NCBI GenBank assembly: GCA_910585945.1
Contig: CAJUHZ010000035.1
Span: 1 to 25,868 of the forward strand
Direction: 5' to 3'
Length of the DNA: 25,868 bases
Origin: an uncultured Bilophila sp.
GTDB lineage: Bacteria; Desulfobacterota; Desulfovibrionia; Desulfovibrionales; Desulfovibrionaceae
The notes below the pieces were generated by a model that was not told the DNA's origin, did not search any database, and was given only the letters and a program-made list of their open reading frames with translations. Of this stretch, positions 12,537-21,000 are shown piece by piece. Numbering within the stretch: the first letter of the stretch is position 1; each line of letters begins with the position of its first letter. A program made the position numbers and the translations under genes.

Positions 12537-14603
12537 TTACGCGTCTTCCTTGCTCTTCTGGTGTTCAGCGATCACTTTTTCCACAATCGGGGCGGGCGCT
12601 TCTTCGTAATGATCGAATTCCATGGTGAAGACCCCCTGTCCTCCGGTGAGGGAGCGCAAATCCGGGGCGTAGCGGAGGATTTCGCTCATGGGGACATGGG
12701 CCTTGATTTCGGTGATGCCGGCCTGGGAATCCGAGCCGAGCACCTTGCCGCGGCGTGAGGAAAGATCGCCGATCACGTCGCCCATGTGTTCGTCAGGCAC
12801 GGACACGGACAACAGCACAATCGGTTCCAGGAGGACGGGCTTCAGGGTCTCCATCGCCTTTTTGAACGCAAGGGATCCGGCCACCTTGAAGGCCATTTCG
12901 GACGAGTCCACATTGTGGTAGCTCCCGTCATAGACGCGAACCTTGAAATCCACCACCGGGTAGCCGGCAATGAAACCACGGGCGGCTGATTCCTGAATGC
13001 CCTTGTCAATGGCGGGAATATAGGTACGCGGAATAGCGCCGCCCACAATGGCGTCCTCAAAGACATAGCCCGAACCGCGGGGCAGGCCTTCCATCTCGAT
13101 CCAGCAGTCGCCAAACTGACCCCGGCCGCCGGTCTGTTTTTTATGCCGTCCTTGCGCCTGCACTTTGCCGCGCACGGTTTCGCGGTAGGGCACTTTGGGG
13201 GTTTTGAGCTGGATTTCAACTTTGTACCGCCGCCGCGCGCGCTCCACGGAAATTTCCACATGGAGCTGCCCCATACCCGAGAGCAGAATATCGCTCGTTT
13301 CCTCGTCGCGGGCCAGCTTCAGCATGATATCTTCATCCAGCAGCTTCTGGATGGCCGCGTACACCTTGTCTTCATCGCCTTTTTCCTTGGGAGCCAGGGC
13401 AAAGGTGATCAGTTGCGGGGGCAAGTCGGGCAGGGCAGGGATGAAAGGCGCTTTTTCATCGCACAGCGTGTCGCCGGTACGGGTATTCTTGAGCTTGGCC
13501 ACAGCGACGATCGCTCCGGGGCCGAGCGTGTCCTTGCAAGGCGTTTGCGTTTTACCGACAAGGTACAGGAGGTTGCCCATGCGTTCCGTTTCGCCCGTGC
13601 GCATGTTCTTGAGAGAGGCGTCGCCACTGAGGCTGCCGGAGATGACCCGGACCATATTGAGCTGGCCGGCAAAGGGATCGGCAATGGTCTTGAACACGAA
13701 GCAACACGCGGGAGCCGCTTCGTCCGGGGCGCGCTCCGCTCCGTCTTCGCCAAGCAGGGCGGGGCGTTCCAGAGGGGAGGGGAAGAGCGACGCGATGGCG
13801 TCGAGCAGTTGCCGGCCGCCCTTGTTTTGCAGGGCCGCCCCCACGACGACCGGAACAAGATCGCCCTTGAGCACGCCCTTGCGCAGGCCGCTTGCCAACT
13901 CATCAGGACTCAGGGAACCTTCTTCCAGATATTTTTCCATGAGCTCTTCGTCGGATTCGGCGATGTTTTCCACCGTGGTGTCACGCAACAACGCGGCCTC
14001 GTCCTGGAGGGATTCGGGCACAAGCGCTTCGCTGACCGCGCCGTTTTCACCGAACATCAGGGCCTTGCCGGCCATGACGTCCACAACGCCGATCAGGTTT
14101 TCGCCTTCGACAATGGGCATATACAAGGTGACGGGCTTCAGTCCGGGCAGGGCGGAAAGGCCGTTGTAGGCCATGTTGAAGTCGGCCCTGTCGCGATCCA
14201 GCTTGTTGATGAAGACGATGGCTGGCAGGGAAGCGTTGCGCGCTTCCTTCCACAGGCGGCGGGTGAGCGGGCGCACGCCGTCCACCGCATCGATCACGAA
14301 TACGGCCGCATCGACGCCGAGAAGCAGGTAGGGGATATCGCCGGTGAAATTGGCGTCGCCAGGAACGTCCACGAGGAAATGGCGGGCGCCGTTCCAGGGG
14401 AATGTCGCAAAGCCCGGCACGATGGATCCGCGGCGTTTGGTTTCCTCGGGTTCATAGTCCAGAGTGGTCGTCCCTTCCTCAATGGCTCCGAGGCGGTTGA
14501 TGACGCCGCTCTGGAAAAGCAGCATTTCCGCCAGGGAGGTTTTGCCGCAACCGCCGGTACCGATAAGAGCATAGGTTCGCTGGGTTTCCAACGCCTTCGA
14601 CAT
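12537..14603 (-). CDS. EF-G-like translational GTPase (EF-G2/FusA2 type)
   Basis: A 688-residue relative of elongation factor G with all five EF-G domains by length. Motifs are G1 GTGGCGKTS (15-23), a diverged switch I (KRRGSIVPGF), G3 DVPGDANF (79-86) and G4 NKLDRD (133-138). Canonical EF-G has DTPGHVDF at G3; here the GTPase-activating His is Asp and the switch I sequence is altered. This puts the protein with the EF-G-like paralogues (FusA2), some of which replace that His with Tyr, and argues against it being the main translocase. The ATG at 14603 is chosen over an in-frame extension because of its AGGAGAGGA site and homologous N-terminus. Confidence 0.9.
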   Translation of the reverse strand: MSKALETQRTYALIGTGGCGKTSLAEMLLFQSGVINRLGAIEEGTTTLDYEPEETKRRGSIVPGFATFPWNGARHFLVDVPGDANFTGDIPYLLLGVDAAVFVIDAVDGVRPLTRRLWKEARNASLPAIVFINKLDRDRADFNMAYNGLSALPGLKPVTLYMPIVEGENLIGVVDVMAGKALMFGENGAVSEALVPESLQDEAALLRDTTVENIAESDEELMEKYLEEGSLSPDELASGLRKGVLKGDLVPVVVGAALQNKGGRQLLDAIASLFPSPLERPALLGEDGAERAPDEAAPACCFVFKTIADPFAGQLNMVRVISGSLSGDASLKNMRTGETERMGNLLYLVGKTQTPCKDTLGPGAIVAVAKLKNTRTGDTLCDEKAPFIPALPDLPPQLITFALAPKEKGDEDKVYAAIQKLLDEDIMLKLARDEETSDILLSGMGQLHVEISVERARRRYKVEIQLKTPKVPYRETVRGKVQAQGRHKKQTGGRGQFGDCWIEMEGLPRGSGYVFEDAIVGGAIPRTYIPAIDKGIQESAARGFIAGYPVVDFKVRVYDGSYHNVDSSEMAFKVAGSLAFKKAMETLKPVLLEPIVLLSVSVPDEHMGDVIGDLSSRRGKVLGSDSQAGITEIKAHVPMSEILRYAPDLRSLTGGQGVFTMEFDHYEEAPAPIVEKVIAEHQKSKEDA

Positions 14604-14620
14604 GGTCCTCTCCTGCTTGT

Positions 14621-14658
14621 AGAATATTTTGCTTTTGAAATTTGACAATTTCAAAAGC
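14621..14658 (-). promoter_or_regulatory. Promoter with perfect palindrome for the EF-G-like gene
   Basis: A 28-base perfect inverted repeat (GCTTTTGAAATT, 4-base centre, AATTTCAAAAGC; 14631-14658) overlaps a minus-strand -35 box TTGTCA (14643-14648). A -10 box TATTCT (14621-14626) lies 16 bases downstream. Transcription would begin roughly 10 bases before the ATG. The overlap suggests an operator for a dimeric repressor. A 5' UTR hairpin is less likely, because the palindrome lies mainly upstream of the predicted start. Confidence 0.5.
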
Positions 14659-15053
14659 GGCGCTACCATCGCCTTACGGAAAAACGCGGTTTTCCGCTTG
14701 CTTGAAGCGGGGTCCGCAAAAGCGGCCGCCGAGTGTTTCATCATTCGTATGAAATGCTCAGGGGGACTCTCCCGCGGTGGGGGGCGCGCCTGGCGCTGTG
14801 GTGACCGCGCGGGCAAAGGCCCGGTAAAATCCCCCTGAATCAGGTTTCAGTATCTCATAGAGAGTCCTATCCCTGTCTGTCAAGGCCCATTGAAAAATGC
14901 GGATGGCTCGTGGTCGCGGCAGGCTGTCGCGTGCGTTGCGCATGATTTCACAGGGATCCGGGGGCATGCTGTGCCGTGGATCGGGTGTGGGACAGTCCAA
15001 AACGGCATTTCCCGCTCGGAGGTTCTGGGCTGGAATATATATTAAGGAGCAGT
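14659..15053. other. Long gap between divergent genes with inverted repeats, no supported gene
   Basis: No credible open frame is present in this stretch. It contains an imperfect hairpin GAGTGTTTCAT/ATGAAATGCTC (14731-14759). It also has a pair of perfect 8-base arms TCAGGGGG (14758-14765) and CCCCCTGA (14831-14838) enclosing a GC-rich segment in which CCCGCGGT can pair with ACCGCGCGGG. This could be a structured RNA. It does not match SRP RNA, tmRNA or RNase P signatures that I can recognise. The last 20 bases hold the ribosome site for the next gene. Confidence 0.4.
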
Positions 15054-15572
15054 ATGATGTTGATTGTGTACGCCGTGGCTGGCGTTCTTGTGCTGGTTTT
15101 TTTGATCCGCCGTTTTGTCCGGCATCGGCAAACGCTGGAGCAATACCGTGACGAAAGAGAGCGCCACGCCGAGAGCGTGCTGGCGTCTATCCGACATGAG
15201 AATGAATGTCTTGAGCCATCCGAGGCGCTTCAGCCTGTCCTGGCCGGACTGCGTGAGCTTGAGGAATTGAATCCGGAACTTCTCGCCTGTCGCGTGACGC
15301 AGGAAGAGGATACGGCGCGGATGCATGTGGCGTCGTCCCCGCCGCGCGTGCTTGAACTCGCCTGGCGGGTGCGCGAGGCTCGCCTTTCTTCCCTTGAGGG
15401 CGGCAGGATCTTGCAGGGGGGCGGCCATTGGGAAGTGACCGAAGGGCAGCATGTTTGGTCCTTTGCCGAACTCGCGGATTTGATGCGCTTTTTGGAAAAC
15501 GTGCTGCGCGAGGCTGCTGTGACGCCGCTCAAGTCTGAACAACGCGACAATGAAGAAAGGGGGAATGAATAA
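15054..15572 (+). CDS. Small single-pass membrane protein, function unknown
   Basis: A 172-residue protein. Residues 2-22 form one transmembrane helix (MLIVYAVAGVLVLVFLIRRF) followed by Arg residues, so the C-terminal part should be cytoplasmic. A charged coiled coil follows (QTLEQYRDERERHAESVLAS), then a soluble domain with LELAWRVREARLSSLEGGRI. The start could be the ATG at 15054 or the next one at 15057, which sits at better spacing (7 bases) from AAGGAG. It precedes typA by 127 bases on the same strand and may be co-transcribed. I do not recognise the family. Confidence 0.75.
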   Translation: MMLIVYAVAGVLVLVFLIRRFVRHRQTLEQYRDERERHAESVLASIRHENECLEPSEALQPVLAGLRELEELNPELLACRVTQEEDTARMHVASSPPRVLELAWRVREARLSSLEGGRILQGGGHWEVTEGQHVWSFAELADLMRFLENVLREAAVTPLKSEQRDNEERGNE

Positions 15573-15699
15573 GGCGGCGGTTCGCCCGGCGGGCCGCTTG
15601 CAAATCGGGGGCGAGAGGCATAAAAAACGCGCTTCGGCGTGAGCGCGGCTGTTTCGCGTTCCGCGCCATCCCGTCCGCTTCAACCACGAGGAGTTTTTT

Positions 15700-17544
15700 T
15701 TGAAGGACAACACGCGCAACGCCAACCTGCGGAATGTGGCCATCATCGCTCACGTTGACCACGGCAAGACCACGCTCGTGGATGCCCTGTTCCGACAGAG
15801 CGGCGTCTTTCGATCCGATCAGCGGGTTGACGACAGAGTCATGGACAGCATGGATTTGGAGCGTGAGCGCGGGATCACCATTTCGGCCAAGAATTGCGCG
15901 GTCACCTGGAACGGAGTGAAGATCAACATCATTGATACGCCTGGGCACGCCGATTTCGGCGGCGAGGTGGAGCGCGCCCTGTCCATGGCGGACGGGGCGA
16001 TTCTCCTTGTGGACGCGGCGGAAGGGCCATTGCCGCAGACCCGTTTCGTTCTGCGCAAGGCGTTGAAGGCAGGGCTGAAGCTTATCGTCGTGGTCAACAA
16101 GATTGATCGCAAGGACGCCCGCGCTCAGGAAGTGCTGAACGAGGTCTATGATCTTTTTATCGATCTGGACGCCACGGAAGAACAGCTTGAATTCCCCGTG
16201 CTGTACGCCATTGGGCGAGAGGGCGTGGCCATGCGTCAGCCCGATGACGAGCGCAAGGATCTTTCCCCTCTGTTTGACACCATTCTGGAAGAAGTGCCCG
16301 GCCCTGTGCACGATCCGAACGAACCGTTCCAGATGCTTGTGTCGGATCTTGATTATTCGGAATACTTGGGGCGACTGGCCGTTGGGCGAGTTCTGCACGG
16401 CGCGGTGCGATCCAGGGACGCGCTTGTGTGCGTCGGTGAGAACGGCATTCCGGTTCCGTTGCGGGTGACCAAGCTGCAAGCCTACGCGGGTTTGCGTCTT
16501 GTGGACATGGAGGAAGCCTCCCCCGGCGATATTGTGGTTATCGCCGGCCTTGAGGACGTGGCCATTGGCGACACCATCTGCACCAGGGACGATGTGCGGG
16601 TTTTGCCTCGCCTGCGCGTGGACGAACCTACGGTGTCCATGCGCTTCACCATCAATTCCTCTCCCCTTGCAGGGCGCGAAGGCAAGATCGTGCAGTCGCG
16701 CAAGATTCGGGAGCGCCTGATCAAGGAAGCGCTGATCAATGTGGCCATTCGTGTGGAAGAGGGGGAAGAGACGGACACCTTCCTCGTCAAGGGTCGGGGC
16801 GAATTTCAGATGGCCATTCTGATCGAAACCATGCGACGCGAGGGCTTTGAACTGTGCGTGGGCCGGCCCGAGGTGATCCTCAAGGAAAAGGATGGCCAGA
16901 CGCTGGAGCCGGTGGAACAGCTCTATGTGGATTGCGATGAAGCCTTCATGGGCGTGGTGACGGAAAAACTCGCTCAGCGCAAGGGGCGCATGGTCAATTG
17001 CGTGAACAACGGCTCCGGGCGGGTGCGTCTTGAATTTTCCGTGCCGTCGCGCGGGCTTATCGGCTACCGGGACGAATTTTTGACCGATACGAAGGGAACC
17101 GGCATCATGAATTCCCTTCTGGCCGGCTATGAACCGTGGCGCGGTGATTTTCCGAGCCGTTACTCCGGTTCGATCGTCTCCGATCGCGCCGGGAACGCCG
17201 TGGCCTATGCCCTCTTCAATCTGGAGCCGCGCGGTCAGCTTTTTGTCGTGCCGGGGGATCCTGTCTATGAGGGCATGATCGTCGGAGAGCACAATCGGGA
17301 TAACGATATCGACGTCAATCCCACCAAGGAAAAGAAGTTGACCAACATGCGCGCCTCGGGTCACGACGAGGCCGTTGTGCTGACTCCGGTACGTCCGATG
17401 ACCCTGGAGCGGGCGCTCCACTTTGTGCGTGAGGACGAACTGGTGGAAGTGACCCCGCTTTCCCTCCGCCTTCGCAAGGCCGAACTGAGCGCGCTCAAGC
17501 GCTATCAGACTCAGGGCAGAAAGAAGAGCGCGGCCAAGGCCTGA
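15700..17544 (+). CDS. typA: Translational GTPase TypA/BipA
   Basis: BipA/TypA is a ribosome-binding GTPase involved in 50S assembly and stress or low-temperature growth. The 614-residue length fits the family (about 605-615). Motifs are G1 AHVDHGKT (17-24), switch I RERGITI, G3 DTPGHADF and G4 NKIDRKDA; the catalytic His is present. The C-terminal TypA domain has GLIGYRDEFLTDTKGTG and MRASGHDEAVVL. The start is a TTG (15700-15702) with GAGGAG 6 bases upstream across a T-run; no better ATG lies near the conserved N-terminus. A terminator follows the stop. Confidence 0.97.
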   Translation: MKDNTRNANLRNVAIIAHVDHGKTTLVDALFRQSGVFRSDQRVDDRVMDSMDLERERGITISAKNCAVTWNGVKINIIDTPGHADFGGEVERALSMADGAILLVDAAEGPLPQTRFVLRKALKAGLKLIVVVNKIDRKDARAQEVLNEVYDLFIDLDATEEQLEFPVLYAIGREGVAMRQPDDERKDLSPLFDTILEEVPGPVHDPNEPFQMLVSDLDYSEYLGRLAVGRVLHGAVRSRDALVCVGENGIPVPLRVTKLQAYAGLRLVDMEEASPGDIVVIAGLEDVAIGDTICTRDDVRVLPRLRVDEPTVSMRFTINSSPLAGREGKIVQSRKIRERLIKEALINVAIRVEEGEETDTFLVKGRGEFQMAILIETMRREGFELCVGRPEVILKEKDGQTLEPVEQLYVDCDEAFMGVVTEKLAQRKGRMVNCVNNGSGRVRLEFSVPSRGLIGYRDEFLTDTKGTGIMNSLLAGYEPWRGDFPSRYSGSIVSDRAGNAVAYALFNLEPRGQLFVVPGDPVYEGMIVGEHNRDNDIDVNPTKEKKLTNMRASGHDEAVVLTPVRPMTLERALHFVREDELVEVTPLSLRLRKAELSALKRYQTQGRKKSAAKA

Positions 17545-17568
17545 GTTTGGCGTCTGTCTGCACAATAA

Positions 17569-17610
17569 GCCCCTTCAAAACCTTCATATGGCTTTGAAGG
17601 GGCCTTCTTG
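17569..17610 (+). terminator. Terminator after typA
   Basis: Perfect 11-base arms GCCCCTTCAAA (17569-17579) and TTTGAAGGGGC (17593-17603) with a 13-base loop, then CTTCTTGT. It lies between typA and the oppositely oriented binding-protein gene, and may serve both because the minus strand continues TTATTG. Confidence 0.75.
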
Positions 17611-17644
17611 TATTGATCCGGATGCAGAGAAAAGCGTCCCGGCG

Positions 17645-18700
17645 TCAACGCAGGGCCTTGAGGTACACGTCGGTAACGGCGTTCAGGCGCTGGAGCCGCG
17701 GGCGGTCTTCGTCCCGGACGCCTCCGATGCTTTCGTAAAAAGCGACAATGGCGGAAAGCCACTTTTGCAGCTCGCTCTTGCCGGCGGAGGCGTCGAACAG
17801 GGCCAGTTGCTCGTCAAGGGTGAAGACAGGATGGGCGCGCAGATCCCGCACGGCGTTTTCAGGCGTGAGCTTGCGCCCGGTCCATTCCTGGTAGAAGCGG
17901 ATATAGTCCGGCGCGAGCGTTTCGGGCGGAGTGTCGCGCAAGCAGGCGACAGCCCGCAGGTACATCCTGAGAAAGGCTTCGATCTGTTCGGGATGCTGCA
18001 CCGCATAGTCGTGGTTGGCGATGATGAGCACGGGCTGGGAAGCGCCGCAGTCGCGTGACAGGGCCGCCGCCTTGAAGCCCCTGGTTTCGGCTTCGTAGGT
18101 GAGCGGAGCCCACAGGGCGACCACGTCGGCAAGCCCGCCCGCAAACGCGCCGAGCGCCTGGGTGGAAGCCGTCTCCCGGATTCGGACTTCTTCTTCACTG
18201 AGGCCGAGGGCCTTGAGCCACATCGCCGTGGCGTAATGCGCCGAGGTTCCCCTGGGGCACAGGATTTCCCTGCCCCTGACGCTCTCCCTGTCGCCGTGGA
18301 TATCGGGATGGGCGGGATTGGCCCCTCTTATGGCGAGGATTGGGCTGTCCGCGCGGACGTACAGGGCGTTGGCGGCGGATTCGTCATTGGCGACGGCGAT
18401 GATGTCAATGCGTTCGCTCAGGGCGGCGGTTAGCGCCGGGACGGCTCCGCAGCCGGCCACAGCCCAGTCATAGGCCAGAGATCCCTCGACAATTGCCTTG
18501 CCGGAATCGAAACGCAGCATGGTGAGGGCGAGTCCGGCTTCCTTGTCCCACCCGTGCTGTTTGGCGTACCAGACGGCGAAGGTTTCATGCTCGCCGAGCC
18601 ATGCCGTCTTCATGGGAACAGGTTCGGCAGCTCCGGCGGCGGAAGCGGAAAGCAAGGCCGCGGTCATGCAGACGGCTGCAAGAGTTTTTGCAAGTCCCAT
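17645..18700 (-). CDS. ABC-type substrate-binding protein, NMT1/TauA/SsuA-like
   Basis: A periplasmic binding protein of the nitrate/sulfonate/taurine (NMT1/THI5-like) group, 351 residues. The signal peptide is residues 1-24 (hydrophobic, ending ASAAGA-A). The mature part begins KTAWLGEHETFAVWYAKQHGWDKEAGL, typical of this family's first strand and helix, and later has GGLADVVALWAPL. No ATP-binding or permease partner lies in the window, so it is an orphan here. It is the last gene of the transport operon, 43 bases after tctC, with GGAGAAG before the ATG. Substrate could be a sulfonate or an unrelated anion; the sequence does not decide. Confidence 0.85.
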   Translation of the reverse strand: MGLAKTLAAVCMTAALLSASAAGAAEPVPMKTAWLGEHETFAVWYAKQHGWDKEAGLALTMLRFDSGKAIVEGSLAYDWAVAGCGAVPALTAALSERIDIIAVANDESAANALYVRADSPILAIRGANPAHPDIHGDRESVRGREILCPRGTSAHYATAMWLKALGLSEEEVRIRETASTQALGAFAGGLADVVALWAPLTYEAETRGFKAAALSRDCGASQPVLIIANHDYAVQHPEQIEAFLRMYLRAVACLRDTPPETLAPDYIRFYQEWTGRKLTPENAVRDLRAHPVFTLDEQLALFDASAGKSELQKWLSAIVAFYESIGGVRDEDRPRLQRLNAVTDVYLKALR

Positions 18701-18715
18701 AGCTTCTCCGGGGGC

Positions 18716-18734
18716 GGGGCCCGCCGGGGGCCCC
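18716..18734. other. GC-rich intra-operon hairpin
   Basis: GGGGCCC and GGGCCCC (5-base loop) lie between the tctC stop and the next binding-protein gene. On the minus strand there is no T-run after it, so it is not a strong terminator for the operon. It may protect the 3' end of the tctC message or reduce expression of the last gene. Confidence 0.5.
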
Positions 18735-18743
18735 TTTTCGTTG

Positions 18744-19706
18744 TCAGTTGAACTTGTTTTCCTTCATGATCTCGCCGATGGTTTTCCACATGTTTTCGAG
18801 GACGGTCTGAAATTCCGCGGCAGGCAGGTAGTCCGCGGTCAGATCCGCCTTGGCGAACCTGGCTTGAACGTCGGGATCGGCGAGCGCTTCCTTCAGCAGG
18901 TTCTGCATGATTATGACGCGATCGTCAGGCACGCGGCGGGGCGCCACAAGGCCGTGCGAGGAGGGGAAGACGTATTCGGGTCCAAGCTGTTCGGCAAAGG
19001 TGGGCACATCCGGGAAATTGGGCAGGCGCTGCGGGCTGGATACGCCGATCATGGTGAAATCGCCGGATTCCACATAGGGGCGATGATTGGTGGTCACGCC
19101 GAAAGCGCTGGTGATATGGCGGCCGAGCAGGGCGGTAGAAACTTCATGCCCGCTGGTGTAGCTGACATGGGGGAGGTTCACGCCCGGAAACGCCTTGAGC
19201 AGGCGCGTCATGAACAGGCGTTGCGTGGAGAGCGCCCCATGCGTGGCGAAATTGACCTTGCCGGGGGCGGCCTTTGCGGCTTCCACGAGACCTGCGAGAT
19301 CCTTGATGCCGGAGTCGCTGTTGACGGAGAGGCTCAGCCACATGACGGAGATCTGGGCCACGGCGCGGAAATCCTTCAGCGTGTAGCCGGTGTTCTTGAT
19401 CTGCGGAGTGGTGGAAAAGGTTGAGATGGCCGGGAAGCCGAAGGTATAGCCGTCCGGCCGCGCCCTGGCCACGTCGAGCATGGCGGGAGCGCCCGCGCCG
19501 CCGGCCTTGCACACGATGTTCAGCGTGATGTTGTGTTTTGTCTGAAACCACTCGGCAAGAACGCGCGCGGCGATATCCACAGCCCCGCCGGGGCCGAACG
19601 GGATGATGATGGTGATCGGCCGGTCGGGGTAGGCGGCGAAGACGGCGGATGTTCCCGAGAACAGCAGGGTGCAGGCCAGCACGGCGCAGGTCAGAAATGT
19701 TTTCAT
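18744..19706 (-). CDS. Tripartite tricarboxylate transporter substrate-binding protein (TctC/Bug family)
   Basis: A 320-residue extracytoplasmic solute receptor. A signal peptide covers residues 1 to about 23 (MKTFLTCAVLACTLLFSG...AVFA). The Bug-family start follows: YPDRPITIIIPFGPGGAVD, then the KAGGAGAPAM loop and ARARPDGYTFGF, all typical of TctC/BugT proteins. These bind carboxylates such as citrate, other dicarboxylates and aromatic acids. The ATG at 19706 is preferred over a GTG at 19721 because AAGGAG lies 7 bases upstream. It is separated from tctA and tctB by the peptidase gene, which suggests the hydrolase acts on the transported compound. Confidence 0.93.
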   Translation of the reverse strand: MKTFLTCAVLACTLLFSGTSAVFAAYPDRPITIIIPFGPGGAVDIAARVLAEWFQTKHNITLNIVCKAGGAGAPAMLDVARARPDGYTFGFPAISTFSTTPQIKNTGYTLKDFRAVAQISVMWLSLSVNSDSGIKDLAGLVEAAKAAPGKVNFATHGALSTQRLFMTRLLKAFPGVNLPHVSYTSGHEVSTALLGRHITSAFGVTTNHRPYVESGDFTMIGVSSPQRLPNFPDVPTFAEQLGPEYVFPSSHGLVAPRRVPDDRVIIMQNLLKEALADPDVQARFAKADLTADYLPAAEFQTVLENMWKTIGEIMKENKFN

Positions 19707-19742
19707 AACGGACTCCTTCACATGAATGAGGTTGGCGCTCGT

Positions 19743-20981
19743 TTACAGAAGATCCGGGTTCACTCGCGGCGCGGGAGCAAACATTTCCGCCGCCTGAAGC
19801 GCGGCCAGAGCCGCAATTTTGCAGCGCGGGACAAGGGTGGACGGGATCATGTACTCCTCGGGCGAATGCAGGCCGGAGCCTTCGGGGCCCATGCTGCATA
19901 CGGTGGGCACGCCAAGCACGCTGGCGGTATAGCCTGATTCCGCCGTTCCCCTGGAGCGCTCGGAATGAAGGGGGACGCCGATCGCGTCGCCCGCCTGCCG
20001 GACAAGCTCGAAGAAGCGTTGCACCCCGGCGGTGGGGAGCAGCGGCGGCAGGCGCACCCCTCCGCTCAGGTGCGACGACGTGCCGGGGATAGAGACTCTG
20101 GCGGCCTCGTCGCGCAGGGCTTGCGCGAGCCTGCGGCCTGTTTCCAGCGTCCTGAAGGTGATGTGGATGCGGGCCGCCGCGTGGGGGGCCACGGAGTTGG
20201 CCGAGGTCCCGCCGGTGATCAGCCCGGTGTTCACCGTGGTTTCATTGGGCAGGTCCACATGCTTGTCAAAGGCGAGGATCTTGTGGGCCAGTTCGAGAAT
20301 GGCGGATGCGCCTTCCTCATAGCAGCGCCCGGCGTGGGCTGCCTTGCCCCTGATTTCAAGCAGCATGTGTCCGGAGCCTTTCCGTTCGAGCGTCACGCCC
20401 CCGCCCGGGTAGCCCGCTTCGGAACAGATGGCCGCAATGGCTCCGTTGAGCTGTTCTCCGAAAATGGGTGTGGAGGAGGGAGAGCCGAGTTCTTCGTCCG
20501 GCGAAAAGGTCAGCGTCATGGGGGCGCGGATCAGCCCGAGTTCCTTGAGCGCGCGGGCGACAAACATGTTCTGGACGATCCCGGCCTTCATGTCGGTGAC
20601 GCCGGGGCCTGTGGCGCGGTCGGCTTCGCGGTCGAGCCGGAAGGGGCGCGCGGCCGCCGTGCCGGCGGGAAACACGGTGTCCATATGCGCGAGAAAGACG
20701 ATGCCGGGTCCGGCCTCATGCGGGTGGGTGCGGGCTGTGAACACGTTGCCGAGCGTGGCCATCCAGGGTTCGTCGGCCGGAACGGGGGCCTTGGCGATCT
20801 TCTCGGTGCGGAATCCCGCGTCCCGCATCCAGGCGCAAATGGTTTCTCCCACGCGGTTGACGTGCTCCGCGTCGCTGGTGAAGGAATCCATGTTGACCAG
20901 CCGTTCCAGCAGAGCGAGCATTTCAGGTTCCTTGTCGGCGAACCAGGCGTCGATCCGTTCTTTCCACTGTGCGAGTTCCAT
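19743..20981 (-). CDS. M20-family metallopeptidase/amidohydrolase (carboxypeptidase G2-like)
   Basis: A 412-residue two-zinc hydrolase. Metal and catalytic residues are visible: HMDTV (H99, D101), the bridging GVTDMKAG (D130), catalytic EE (E163-E164), SEAG (E188) and LHSPEEY (H372). The dimerisation domain lies at about 200-320. No signal peptide is present, so it acts in the cytoplasm. M20 enzymes remove acyl groups from N-acylated amino acids or cut C-terminal residues; carboxypeptidase G2 releases glutamate. AAAGGAG 8 bases before the ATG at 20981 sets the start. Placed inside a TctABC operon, it probably hydrolyses the imported substrate. Confidence 0.92.
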   Translation of the reverse strand: MELAQWKERIDAWFADKEPEMLALLERLVNMDSFTSDAEHVNRVGETICAWMRDAGFRTEKIAKAPVPADEPWMATLGNVFTARTHPHEAGPGIVFLAHMDTVFPAGTAAARPFRLDREADRATGPGVTDMKAGIVQNMFVARALKELGLIRAPMTLTFSPDEELGSPSSTPIFGEQLNGAIAAICSEAGYPGGGVTLERKGSGHMLLEIRGKAAHAGRCYEEGASAILELAHKILAFDKHVDLPNETTVNTGLITGGTSANSVAPHAAARIHITFRTLETGRRLAQALRDEAARVSIPGTSSHLSGGVRLPPLLPTAGVQRFFELVRQAGDAIGVPLHSERSRGTAESGYTASVLGVPTVCSMGPEGSGLHSPEEYMIPSTLVPRCKIAALAALQAAEMFAPAPRVNPDLL

Positions 20982-21000
20982 GTCGGGCTCCTTTGTGGGG

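Noticed and set aside
15529..17565. Minus-strand open frame of 678 codons opposite typA
   Set aside because: Antisense shadow of a strongly conserved gene; low-complexity His/Gln/Arg-rich sequence and no start signal.
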